The position numbers and the translations under genes are program-made. A stretch of 64,000 nt of DNA, taken from positions 806,001-870,000 of the forward strand of contig NZ_SDLR01000002.1 of assembly GCF_004522215.1 (NCBI RefSeq). Reading direction: 5' to 3'. How positions within the stretch are numbered: position 1 is the stretch's first letter; every line of letters begins with the position of its first letter. This DNA comes from Ammoniphilus sp. YIM 78166. GTDB taxonomy: Bacteria; Bacillota; Bacilli; Aneurinibacillales; RAOX-1. Positions 51,597 through 60,381 of this stretch are shown here, piece after piece. Under the pieces are notes generated by a model. That model was not told where the DNA came from. It was given only the letters and a program-made list of their open reading frames with translations, and made no database searches.

Positions 51597-52760
51597 ATGA
51601 AACATCTCATTTATGGTATAGGTATTGCGGGAAGTATGTTCTATGTTCCTTTACATGTTTTGGCGCACGGAACCGAAGAAGAGCATCAACGAGAAATTTT
51701 TATGCAAAATCTAATTCGATATGGATTTATTACGTCTATCGCTGTGTTTATTATTTTGATTGCTGCTTGGTTTCTAGTCAGGAGAAGAATGAAGAGCTTA
51801 AATGTAAAGAAAAAGGAAGAAAGGATACAGCGAAACAAACTAGAAAAAGCCGGAAAAGCCGTTGGTTTGACCAGCTTATTGCCTTTGGTTATGGGGGTCA
51901 TTCTTGGATGGATGAGTGCTTCTCCAATTTCCGAAGGGGTAGTTAACTTTCATCATATACATGGTTTAGATTATACAAGTGATGGGAAAGAAATTTTCGT
52001 ACCAGCACATGATGGTTTAAAAATATACAAGGATGGTGCGTGGCAAAGCCATGAGGAAGGAGAAAAACATGATTATATGGGTTTCTCAATGGCAGAGGAT
52101 GGTTTTTACAGCAGTGGACATCCTGCTCCAGGGTCTAAGATGGAGAACCCGTTTGGGATTGTCAAAAGCACGGACAAAGGAAAAACGCTGCAGATCCTTG
52201 ACTTATATAAAGAAATTGACTTTCACGGTCTAACGGTCGGGTATCGGACTAAAGATATCTATGTCTTTAATCCAGAGCCAAATTCTCGAATGAATGAACC
52301 AGGTTTTTATTACAGTACAGATGAGACAAAAACATGGAACAAAAGTAAATTAGAAGGTATTCAAGGGCAGCCTACAACCTTGACTGCACACCCTACAGAA
52401 AGTGGGATTGTGGCGATTGGTACAGATAAAGGTGGGTTTATTTCAAATGATTTTGGCAACACCTTTGACGCTGTTTTGCCGGATGTGATGGTCGCGGCAA
52501 TCTCTTTTACACATGACAATGCAGTATTGGTCGGTATTACTGGAAAGTTACTTCGTCTAAGTCTGGATGGAACGAGCCAAAGCGATTTAAACATTCCACC
52601 GCTAGATAAGGATGATGCGATTGCCTATGTGAAACAGAATCCACAGGACCCTAATGAATATGTTTTTGCAACATATAACAAGGATATCTATATGACGAAG
52701 GATAGCGGAAAGTCTTGGGTCCAAACTGTTAAGAAGGGCATTGCGAGTAATCAGGATTAG
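51597..52760 (+). CDS. F510_1955 family glycosylhydrolase-like protein (BNR propeller)
   Basis: 387 residues: signal/first helix, EEEHQRE loop, membrane helix FITSIAVFIILIAAWFLV, third helix LLPLVMGVILGWMSA, then an external Asp-box propeller (KSTDKGKTLQILDL; YSTDETKTWNK; MTKDSGKSWVQ). The HHIHGLDYTSDGKEIFVPAHDGL start is diagnostic of this family. Often beside copper genes, as here; function unproven. Confidence 0.85.
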   Translation: MKHLIYGIGIAGSMFYVPLHVLAHGTEEEHQREIFMQNLIRYGFITSIAVFIILIAAWFLVRRRMKSLNVKKKEERIQRNKLEKAGKAVGLTSLLPLVMGVILGWMSASPISEGVVNFHHIHGLDYTSDGKEIFVPAHDGLKIYKDGAWQSHEEGEKHDYMGFSMAEDGFYSSGHPAPGSKMENPFGIVKSTDKGKTLQILDLYKEIDFHGLTVGYRTKDIYVFNPEPNSRMNEPGFYYSTDETKTWNKSKLEGIQGQPTTLTAHPTESGIVAIGTDKGGFISNDFGNTFDAVLPDVMVAAISFTHDNAVLVGITGKLLRLSLDGTSQSDLNIPPLDKDDAIAYVKQNPQDPNEYVFATYNKDIYMTKDSGKSWVQTVKKGIASNQD

Positions 52761-52766
52761 CAATTT

Positions 52767-52806
52767 AAAAAACAGGGACAGCTAAATTTGCTGACCCTGT
52801 TTTTTG
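52767..52806. terminator. Bidirectional terminator
   Basis: AACAGGG..CAGC / GCTG..CCCTGTT stem with A and T runs either side. Confidence 0.85.
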
Positions 52807-52821
52807 TTATTTAATGTTTTT

Positions 52822-53019
52822 TTATTTCGCCATTGCCATTGGGCACTCAGGAGATGTGGCACATTCAGAAACTCCTCGCTCCATCATTTGTGCACATTCA
52901 GCCACATGTTGACCCTTAGACATTTTGACACAATGGGCTATTCCCTGTCCACTTGCAAATGCAGAGGTACCTAATGCCATGGTTGCAACTAATGCAAATA
53001 GAGCAATTTTCTTTTTCAT
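52822..53019 (-). CDS. Secreted Cys-rich peptide, 65 aa
   Basis: ATG 53019 with GGGAGGAAAA upstream. Signal peptide MKKKIALFALVATMALGTSAFA; mature part of about 43 residues has four Cys (AHCVKM, AECAQM, SECATS, PECPMA) and several Met, a pattern suggesting extracellular copper binding. Divergent from copZ. A frame to 53157 is open but lacks a start. Confidence 0.8.
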   Translation of the reverse strand: MKKKIALFALVATMALGTSAFASGQGIAHCVKMSKGQHVAECAQMMERGVSECATSPECPMAMAK

Positions 53020-53240
53020 CTTGTTTTCCTCCCTCGCTATTGTGAATACAAAGCCATAATAATTAAAAAATATGTAGAAATGATGATGGTGAAGGGCGGA
53101 TAAGATGACCAAAAAGTGAACTCCAACAGAAGTGTGAACATTACACTTTCTACACACAATTGCACTATTATTAAGTTAAGAAAAAAATTATTCATCCTAG
53201 GGACTGTTTAGAGAAACCATAAAATAGGCTTAAGATAGTA

Positions 53241-53268
53241 TTGACATTATAGAATAGGGGGGTATTGT
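53241..53268 (+). promoter_or_regulatory. copZ promoter with CsoR-like G-rich site
   Basis: TTGACA (53241-53246), 16-base spacer, TATTGT (53263-53268). The spacer carries ATAGGGGGGTAT (53254-53265), similar to CsoR-type copper operators. No csoR gene in the window. Confidence 0.6.
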
Positions 53269-53317
53269 ATATTGGTATAACAGAACATGATTTAATAAAT
53301 CAAAGGAGGAATAAAAT

Positions 53318-53521
53318 ATGACAAAGTTAGATTTGAATGTGAAAGGAATGTCTTGCCAACACTGTGTTCAATCCATTGAAGGTGCACTAAACAAAATCGG
53401 GGTTCAGACAGTAAAGGTGAATCTGAAAGATGATAAAGTATATGTGGAATTTGATGAAACAAAAATTTCCGATAACGACATCACAGAAGCAATTGAAGAC
53501 CAAGGGTACGATGTCGTTTAA
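53318..53521 (+). CDS. copZ: Copper chaperone
   Basis: 67 residues; AAAGGAGGAA before ATG. HMA domain with [15 protein letters not shown] (Cys 13 and 16). Delivers Cu(I) to CopA, whose gene follows 29 bases later. Confidence 0.95.
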   Translation: MTKLDLNVKGMSCQHCVQSIEGALNKIGVQTVKVNLKDDKVYVEFDETKISDNDITEAIEDQGYDVV

Positions 53522-53550
53522 AACCTTTCATAAATTGTGAGGTGAGTAAA

Positions 53551-55963
53551 GTGGGTGACAATGTTAGGTACACAGAAAAGGTTATTCTTCCTATAGAAGG
53601 AATGACTTGTGCGGCTTGTGTGAACCGGATAGAGAAGGTTTTAACCAAGGTCGAGGGTGTTCAAGAAGCCAATGTGAATATAGCCAATGAAAAAGCAACG
53701 ATTGTTTTTGAGCCTGATAAAACCAATGCAATTACGCTAGTTCAGAAAATAGAAGGAATCGGATATCATGTTCCTACTCATAAAGTGGAATTGGCTGTGG
53801 AAGGAATGACTTGTGCAGCCTGTGTTAATCGAATTGAAAAGAAGTTGAAAAAGACTCCAGGAGTGACGGAAGCCAGCGTCAATTTAGCAAATGAACGAGC
53901 AACGGTCACGTTTCAGGGAGGAGTAGAGACTTCGGAGATAATCAAGGCGATTGAAAGCCTGGGATATAAGGCTTCGGAAATCAAAGAGAATGCCCAAGAG
54001 GAATCTAAGGCACAAGAAGAACGAAGACATGAATTTATTGAGAAAAAAAAGCGGTTGTTCATCTTTTCTGCCATTCTTACAGCTCCATTTTTGGTCTATA
54101 TGCTGGGAATGACGGGTGTGGTTCCCGAATATCCTGCCATCATCTATAACCCGTTGTTCCAATGGTTGCTAGCAACGCCGGTTCAATTTATTGCAGGTAA
54201 GGATTTTTATATTGGTGCTTATAAAAACCTGAAAAATAAGACAGCCAATATGGACGTTCTGGTAGCGATGGGAACCAGTGCCGCCTATTTTTACAGTGTT
54301 GCCTTGACCCTTATGGGTGAGGTACATGTGTATTTTGAAGCGAGTGCCATCATCATTACCCTCGTTTTATTGGGTAAAACGATGGAGTATATTGCAAGGG
54401 GTAGAGCTTCCGATGCGATTAAAAAGTTACTAGGCATGCAGGCAAAAACAGCGAGAGTTTTACGGGATGGTACCGAAAAAGATATTCCAATAGAAGACGT
54501 TCTAGTCGGTGATGTTGTCGTTGTTAGACCTGGAGACAAGATTCCAGTCGACGGAGAACTTATCGAAGGAACTTCGGCTGTCGATGAATCTATGCTAACC
54601 GGTGAAAGCTTACCGGTGGAGAAAAAAGTGGGGGATTCGGTAATTGGAGCTACCATTAACAAACATGGGACATTTAAATTCCGAGCCACTAAAGTAGGGA
54701 AAGATACTGCACTCTCGCAAATCGTAAGAGTGGTGGAGGAAGCCCAAGGTTCAAAAGCACCAATCCAGCGTCTAGTGGATGTCATTTCAGGGTATTTCGC
54801 TATGGTAGCCCTCGGTATTGCCGTATTAGCATTTTTGATTTGGTACTTTATCGTTATGCCAGGTGAAATCACACCGGCTTTAATTAGCTTTGTTTCGGTG
54901 TTAGTTATCGCGTGTCCTTGCGCTTTGGGTTTGGCAACCCCTACTTCTTTGATGGTCGGAACTGGAAAAGGGGCGGAGAATGGGATTCTTTTCAAATCGG
55001 GAGAGTTCCTGCAAAATACCCAGAAGTTAACGACCATTGTGTTGGATAAGACGGGGACTATCACCAAAGGGAAGCCTGACGTAACAGACATCATCGCTTT
55101 CAACGAGCAGAGTAAAGAAGAGGTACTCAGGATTGCAGCAATAACCGAAAAGAATTCCGAACACCCATTAGGAGAATGTATTGTAGAGGCAGCGAAAGAA
55201 AAAGGAATGGATATTCCAGACCCTCAGTCTTTCAAAGCGATTCCTGGATTTGGGGTTGAAGCCATAGTTGGTAATCAGGAAATAAGCATCGGGACAAGAA
55301 AATTAATGAGACAAAACCAGATAGACCTGACTCCTTATGAAGAAAAAGCCCAACAATTAGAATCTGACGGAAAAACAGCCATGTTTATGTCCATCAACCG
55401 TGAGTTGGCAGCGATTCTGGCTGTTGCGGATACGGTGAAGGAACACTCCAAAGAAGCCATCCAACAGCTTCAAAAGTTAGGCTTAGAAGTGGTCATGTTA
55501 ACTGGTGATAACCAGAGAACGGCAGAGGCGATAGGCAAGCAAGTAGGAGTTAACCGAATCCTTGCGGAGGTTCTTCCAGAAGAAAAGGCGAATGAAGTGA
55601 AGAAGCTCCAAGACCAAGGCAAAATCGTTGCAATGGTTGGAGACGGTGTGAATGATGCCCCAAGCTTTGGCAACAGCAGACATCGGTATGGCTATGGGAA
55701 CTGGTTCTGATATTGCCATTGAAACGGGTGATATTACCCTCATGAGAGGTGACTTGAGAGCAATAGTCACCACCATTAAACTCTCCAAAGCTACCATGAG
55801 AAATATTAAGAAAAATCTGTTCTGGGCATTCATTTACAACACGGTTGGGATCCCAATAGCCGCTTTTGGTCTTTTAACACCTTGGATTGCAGGAGCTGCA
55901 ATGGCGGTCAGTTCTCTGTCTGTAGTAACCAATGCACTACGGCTAAAAAAAGTGAAAATCTAA
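53551..55963 (+). pseudogene. copA: Copper-exporting P1B1 ATPase gene with a +1 frameshift near 55662
   Basis: About 803 residues if joined. GTG 53551 has GAGGTG 6 bases upstream. Two HMA domains ([13 protein letters not shown] twice), CPC membrane site [33 protein letters not shown]. In GDGVNDAP the frame breaks: GCCCCAAGCTTTGG (55657-55670) has one extra A compared with the expected CCA GCT TTG. The rest ([20 protein letters not shown] to LRLKKVKI) is in the next frame to 55963. Product would lack the last two helices unless the base is a read error. Confidence 0.9.
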
Positions 55964-55980
55964 AGGGGTGGTGATTTCTC

Positions 55981-56211
55981 ATGATGTGTGAAATGATGGG
56001 GGGCATGGGGACAATGGGTATGATGGGCATGATGATGCTGGGACCTATCCTTCTTGCCGCGTTAATCGCTGTCTATTTTGTTGTTCGGACCCTGGGGAAA
56101 AAGAATACGAATGTTGACATACCAATGATGATACTTAAAGAGCGTTTTGCAAAAGGTGAAATTACAGAGGCAGATTTCAATGAAAAGCGTAATGTATTAA
56201 ACAAGGGTTAG
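55981..56211 (+). CDS. SHOCT-domain membrane protein
   Basis: 76 residues. Met/Gly-rich N-terminus (MMGGMGTMGMMGMMMLG) leading into one membrane helix, then SHOCT motif ILKERFAKGEITEADFNEKR. Met-rich stretch near copA fits copper contact, by inference. Confidence 0.85.
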   Translation: MMCEMMGGMGTMGMMGMMMLGPILLAALIAVYFVVRTLGKKNTNVDIPMMILKERFAKGEITEADFNEKRNVLNKG

Positions 56212-56241
56212 GAGGGAAAACATTCCACCCCATATTCCTTT

Positions 56242-57048
56242 TTAGCTTACCCTTTCCTCTAATCGCTCAATAATAGAAAGGAATTTGTTAGCTTCTCTTG
56301 TAACATGAGCAGCTAATCTTGGATGAATCAAACTACGTATTTCACATTGTTCAATCAATCTTGTTGCCTGTCGTTTAAAGTTACGTAATTGTGTCGTAGC
56401 AATCTGTACAGTTTCTAAAGCATTTAGCGCTGTTTGTCGATTAGGAATTTCAATATTCTTAGCTTGAACTAGGAGTTGGTCGAACTTCCGTCCGAACTGG
56501 TCGGCCTGTAATATTAACCTTCTTTCTGTGGGGTCGAGATAATGTGCAATAAATTTGGAATGCTCAGCCATAATTCGAAGGAAGAAAACATTTTCGTCGA
56601 TAATTTCATCCCGAATAGGTTTTACAACACCTTGATTCAAATTTCTAAGCGTTTGAAGAAAATATTGGGCTTCTCGGCGAATGTGGTCAACGAGTAGAGG
56701 GAAATTGAACCCACGGATTCGGCAAGTCACAATATCATTTAAGACCCGTTGTTTAAAATCCGCAATTCTTCTTGTTAAGATGATGCTATCATTGTTAAGC
56801 TGGCGTACAAGTTTTGGTTCCGGCGGTGTTCGAAGTGCTCGCTCCAACTGACGTTCAAAAATATCTTGGAAGTCTCTTGCTTGTCTTATTAATTTGGTTG
56901 CGGTTGTTGGAAAGCCTAGTCGAAGAAAAAATGCATGTTCCATCATGATTCGAAGCCAAAAACGGTTTTCTTCCAATGAACGACTCACAAATAAAGAACG
57001 ATGTGATTTTAAGTCACTTAAAGATTTGATGGTCATAATTTTCGTCAA
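56242..57048 (-). CDS. DUF2935 family protein (second copy)
   Basis: 268 residues from TTG 57048 (AAAGGGGTG 6 bases upstream); longer frame to 57144 lacks a ribosome site. Two internal repeats: SLEENRFWLRIMMEHAFFL (about 26) and DENVFFLRIMAEHSKFIAHY (about 153). Glu and His in E(E/D)N.FFLRIM.EH could bind metal. Paralogue of 27906-28733; sits in the metal island. Confidence 0.85.
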   Translation of the reverse strand: MTKIMTIKSLSDLKSHRSLFVSRSLEENRFWLRIMMEHAFFLRLGFPTTATKLIRQARDFQDIFERQLERALRTPPEPKLVRQLNNDSIILTRRIADFKQRVLNDIVTCRIRGFNFPLLVDHIRREAQYFLQTLRNLNQGVVKPIRDEIIDENVFFLRIMAEHSKFIAHYLDPTERRLILQADQFGRKFDQLLVQAKNIEIPNRQTALNALETVQIATTQLRNFKRQATRLIEQCEIRSLIHPRLAAHVTREANKFLSIIERLEERVS

Positions 57049-57126
57049 AATTTTCACCCCTTTACACCCATAATCTATGGTCAAATGGAGGTCAGGGTTA
57101 TGGGGTGATTGCCTAATTTTTTTGAA

Positions 57127-57156
57127 TAAAAAAAGGATTGTCAATAGACAATCCTT
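57127..57156 (-). terminator. Terminator of YmaF gene
   Basis: AAGGATTGTC / GACAATCCTT with T7 on the minus strand. Confidence 0.9.
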
Positions 57157-57164
57157 GCCAATCT

Positions 57165-57503
57165 TTAGCGGTCACCTGGGGCTGGCTGATCAACCCCTCT
57201 AATACGATGTTTATGACCGGCATCTTCTGTAGTAAAGAAATCATAATAATGTACATGTCTACCTTCGCCTACAGGAATGGCTGGGCCTGAATAGGCTCTA
57301 TAGTAATGGGTGTGACCATCTTCAAATACCACATAACCTTCGGTGTAGTGGATATGCCCGCCATCTGGAGTAGGTATTGGTGGCGATGTCACATCTAGAC
57401 ATTGATGAACATGCCCTTGGTCTACGGAGGTGTAATCTACAGAACCGTGAGTATGATGGGGTACAAGACCACGTACTGCATCATCCTTGCTTATCTTCTT
57501 CAC
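57165..57503 (-). CDS. YmaF family His-rich protein
   Basis: 112 residues from GTG 57503 (AAAGGGG 8 bases upstream; ATG 57530 is possible but has a poor site). Repeated HxH units: HHTHGS, GHVHQC, GHIHYT, GHTHYYR, RHVHYYD, GHKHRIR. Likely binds several metal ions; cellular role unknown. Confidence 0.85.
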   Translation of the reverse strand: MKKISKDDAVRGLVPHHTHGSVDYTSVDQGHVHQCLDVTSPPIPTPDGGHIHYTEGYVVFEDGHTHYYRAYSGPAIPVGEGRHVHYYDFFTTEDAGHKHRIRGVDQPAPGDR

Positions 57504-57607
57504 ATAAACAACCCCTTTTGATCTAGTCATTTAACTATATGAAAGGAGAAGTTTTGTTGGTTGGGCGTTAGCCCAAGTGATTTCAATTTAATATACAGGA
57601 GTCTCAG

Positions 57608-57694
57608 GTGGTTAAAGGCTTTAGTGAGGAAGAGCAGAAAATACTAACGAAGATGCTAAGGAGAGTAATCAAAAATATAGAGGAAATAGAGTAA
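57608..57694 (+). pseudogene. MarR-type regulator remnant (C-terminal 28 residues)
   Basis: GTG VKGFSEEEQKILTKMLRRVI-type end matches the dimerisation helix that closes MarR proteins. A stop lies in frame 24 bases upstream, so the rest is gone. Marks the edge of the metal island. Confidence 0.55.
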
Positions 57695-57821
57695 TGATAT
57701 TCTAGAACAAACTGTGGAAAGAATAACATAAAAAGCTTCATTCGATAGGTATAGAAGGGCTTCTCTTGTGAGAGGTCCTTTTACCTAGTACGGGCGAAGA
57801 AAACAGAGGAGTTGAGCCAAG

Positions 57822-58412
57822 ATGGAGAAATTTAGACCGCTGCTTCTTCCGGAGGAGTCTGCGCCTGCCTATGCGGTGGACTGCCAGCGATGTGAGTTAT
57901 CGAAGCAGCGAAAACGTGTCATATGGGGGGAGGGAAACCCACAAGCCGAGCTTTTTATCGTCATGGATAATCCAGGCGCACGGGAAACCAAAGAAGGAGA
58001 CCCTTTTGTGTGTGGGACCCGAGAGACCTTGCAAAGGGGGTTGTTGGAGGCTGAGCTGGATATTCACTCTGTGTATATAAGCTATCTACTGAAATGCCGG
58101 CCCATCAGAGCTTATAATAAACCGATGGCCAGAGAAGCCTGCCTTTCGCATTTGCACTCCCAACTTAAGGAAAAAACTCCGGCCTTACTGCTGGGTTTAG
58201 GAAACATTGTTGTTCAATCTTTCTATACCGAAAAGGAAGATGTTAAAAGCCTTAGGGGTAGCTGGCATACTTGGCAAAACTACCCGATTGCGTTTTCTTA
58301 CCATCCACTGGCGGTTCGCCGGAGACCTGTTCTGATGAAGTATTTTGTAGAAGATCTGAAGCTTGTCGAAGCGAGATTGAAGAATCACTTTAGCAAACAG
58401 ATCGATCACTAG
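57822..58412 (+). CDS. Uracil-DNA glycosylase family (type 4-like) protein
   Basis: 196 residues. Fe-S-type Cys CQRCELS (21, 24) and LLKCRPIRA; GEGNPQAELFIVMDNPGARE motif where classic type 4 has GEAPG, and FSYHPLAVRRR at the end (motif HPS/P). Removes uracil from DNA or a similar base repair step; the altered motif 1 (MDNPG) makes substrate less sure. GAGGAG 10 bases before ATG. Confidence 0.82.
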   Translation: MEKFRPLLLPEESAPAYAVDCQRCELSKQRKRVIWGEGNPQAELFIVMDNPGARETKEGDPFVCGTRETLQRGLLEAELDIHSVYISYLLKCRPIRAYNKPMAREACLSHLHSQLKEKTPALLLGLGNIVVQSFYTEKEDVKSLRGSWHTWQNYPIAFSYHPLAVRRRPVLMKYFVEDLKLVEARLKNHFSKQIDH

Positions 58413-58531
58413 CCGAATCATATAGTTCCGTCCCCCCATTTAAACTGATTCTGCCATATGTTCCTGATAGGATTCCAACTATAATATAGGGTGTGAATAG
58501 TTTGATAATTTAAATATCAAGGGGGATTACA

Positions 58532-59443
58532 ATGGCTATCATGCGTTTGGGGCGTGCGGAACTAAAGGTAATGGATCTTGAAAAATCAGTTGACTATTAT
58601 ACCAATGTGATTGGTTTAGAAGAAACAGGCCGATCAGAAGGTAGAGTTTATATGAAGGCTTGGGACGAATACGATCATCATAGTATTGTCTTACAGGAAG
58701 CGGATTCGCCGGGTCTGGATCATTTGGCTTTTAAAGTGGAAAAGCTAGAAGATCTGGCACAGTTTGAGAAAAAGGTAGAGTTATTCGGTTGCACGGTCCG
58801 CCGGGTTTCGAGTGGAGCTCGCCTAGCTGAAGGCCAAGCCATTCGGATTGAGACGCCGACGGGGCATCAGGTAGAGCTGTATCATGAAATTGAAAGGCTG
58901 GGGAAGAAAGTCGGATCCGTGAACCCGCATCCTTGGCCCTTAGAAACGCGCGGGATTGCCCCTCATGCACTAGACCATTGCCTCCTGACGGGAGAGGATG
59001 TCGAAACGGCTACCCGATTCTTTATGGAAGCTCTGGGTTTTAAGCAAAGCGAGAAAATCATGACTGTAGATGGGGAAGTGATGCTAGGCAGCTTCTTGTT
59101 TACAGGGAATAAAGCCCATGATATTGCTTTTGTTAAAGGACCGGATAAGAAACTTCATCATGCAGCGTTTCACGTGGATAATTTCTATGAGGTATTGAAG
59201 GCTGCCGATATTTTGTCGCGAAACGAAGTTCAGATCGAGGTTACACCCACAAGACATGGAATTACGAGGGGGCAGACCATTTATTTCTTTGATCCTTCAG
59301 GTAACCGTAATGAGGCCTTCTGCGGGGGCTACATGACGTATGCGGACTTTCCAACCATCACCTGGACAGAAGATCGGATCGGTCAAGGGATCTTCTATCA
59401 CCGGAGGGAACTCATCGAATCTTTTATGAAAGCGCTGACGTAA
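58532..59443 (+). CDS. Type I extradiol (catechol 2,3-) dioxygenase
   Basis: 303 residues, two VOC domains. Fe(II) ligands His149 (PHALDHCLL), His210 (KKLHHAAFHV) and Glu261 (SGNRNEAFCGG), with ITRGQTIYFFDPSGNRNE as in XylE-type enzymes. Opens the catechol ring next to the hydroxyls. Followed 12 bases later by a ferredoxin, the usual XylE reactivation partner (XylT). Confidence 0.93.
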   Translation: MAIMRLGRAELKVMDLEKSVDYYTNVIGLEETGRSEGRVYMKAWDEYDHHSIVLQEADSPGLDHLAFKVEKLEDLAQFEKKVELFGCTVRRVSSGARLAEGQAIRIETPTGHQVELYHEIERLGKKVGSVNPHPWPLETRGIAPHALDHCLLTGEDVETATRFFMEALGFKQSEKIMTVDGEVMLGSFLFTGNKAHDIAFVKGPDKKLHHAAFHVDNFYEVLKAADILSRNEVQIEVTPTRHGITRGQTIYFFDPSGNRNEAFCGGYMTYADFPTITWTEDRIGQGIFYHRRELIESFMKALT

Positions 59444-59455
59444 GGGCGATCAGGG

Positions 59456-59725
59456 ATGTTTAACATACAGGTAGAACATCGTGAAGGAAAAGTCTTCCGC
59501 TGTGCAGAGAAGGAAGATGTTTTGACAGCAGCTCGCCGTCAAGGGGTAGCAATCCCTCTTGGCTGTAGGGGCGGAGGCTGCGGCATGTGCAAAATCCAAG
59601 TGACAAAGGGAAAGTTTGATAGAGGAAAGAGCTCCATGGAGGTTCTGCCTGAGGGGGAACGAGAGAAGAATTACTCTTTGGCCTGTAAAACGTACCCCTT
59701 AGGAGACCTAACGATCAAAATATAG
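59456..59725 (+). CDS. Plant-type 2Fe-2S ferredoxin (XylT-like)
   Basis: 89 residues. GCRGGGCGMCKIQV and SLACKTYPLGD give the CX4-5CX2C..C cluster. Reactivates oxidised extradiol dioxygenase by reducing its iron in known systems; could also serve the Rieske oxygenase downstream. Confidence 0.92.
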   Translation: MFNIQVEHREGKVFRCAEKEDVLTAARRQGVAIPLGCRGGGCGMCKIQVTKGKFDRGKSSMEVLPEGEREKNYSLACKTYPLGDLTIKI

Positions 59726-59733
59726 AAGCGAAT

Positions 59734-59783
59734 AAGGCTGTACTCTAGGTCGGTTCATGACCAGATGAGGGTACAGCCTTTTT
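59734..59783 (+). terminator. Terminator
   Basis: AAGGCTGTAC / GTACAGCCTT with inner GGTC / GACC and T5. Confidence 0.85.
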
Positions 59784-59801
59784 ATGGTTTCTACTGGTAC
59801 G

Positions 59802-59846
59802 GTACGATTCGTACAGTATTAGATCAAAAGACCATACGAAACGTAT
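59802..59846 (+). promoter_or_regulatory. Twin palindromes, candidate operator of the aromatic operon
   Basis: GTACGATTCGTAC (59802-59814, perfect) and ATACGAAACGTAT (59834-59846), centres 32 bases (three helical turns) apart. Confidence 0.6.
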
Positions 59847-59938
59847 ATTTTTAAACAGGTGACAGATTGCTAATATAAAGACAGTAGCAAATATAAATAA
59901 CTTTTAAAAAATTATAAAAGGTAAGGGAGAGGAGTAAG

Positions 59939-60358
59939 CTGGAAGCCTACATACAAAAGAAAACCATTACCTCAGAATTAAGTAGTAAAATGGCCGAGGC
60001 TGCTGTGAAGAGAGCCTCTCAGTTAGGGATAAAGATCAATGTCGCGATTTTGGACGATGGCGGACAGTTGGTCCATTTTCACCGAATGGATCAAGCACCG
60101 ATTCTAAGCATTGAGATCGCACAGAACAAGGCCTATACGGCCGTCGCATTTGGACTGCCGACGCATGAATGGTATCCGCTCATCCAGAAGGAACCGCCTC
60201 TGCGAGAAGGAATTGTCCATACACCCCGATTAGTGATCTTTGGGGGAGGATTCCCCATCAAGATTGAGGGAGATGTGATTGGCGGAATCGGTGTAAGCGG
60301 TGGTTCAACCGAAGAAGACATCGCGTGCTGTTTGGCTGCACTAAGTCTAATCGAGTAA
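59939..60358 (+). CDS. GlcG/HbpS family protein with apparent CTG start
   Basis: 139 residues from CTG 59939; GGGAGAGGAG lies just upstream. The family N-terminal helix (ITSELSSKMAEAAVKRASQL) needs residues before the first ATG at 59990, which has no ribosome site. ILDDGGQLVHFHRMD, KAYTAVAFG and GGFPIKIEGDVIGGIGVSGG are diagnostic. HbpS binds heme; GlcG-like proteins occur beside aromatic and glycolate genes. Confidence 0.85.
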   Translation: MEAYIQKKTITSELSSKMAEAAVKRASQLGIKINVAILDDGGQLVHFHRMDQAPILSIEIAQNKAYTAVAFGLPTHEWYPLIQKEPPLREGIVHTPRLVIFGGGFPIKIEGDVIGGIGVSGGSTEEDIACCLAALSLIE

Positions 60359-60381
60359 TAGATAATGAGGGAGGCATGAAA

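Noticed and set aside
54291..55103. 270-codon minus frame opposite copA
   Set aside because: Shadow of the highly conserved copA; low-complexity Ser/Thr composition and no ribosome site.
53551..55963. Programmed frameshift in copA
   Set aside because: The shift is near the C-terminus, not after the HMA domain as in known CopA cases, and no slippery heptamer with a downstream structure was seen.
57740..57790. Terminator after the MarR remnant
   Set aside because: GAAGGGCTTCTC / GAGAGGTCCTTTT pairs only imperfectly; too weak to list as a feature.
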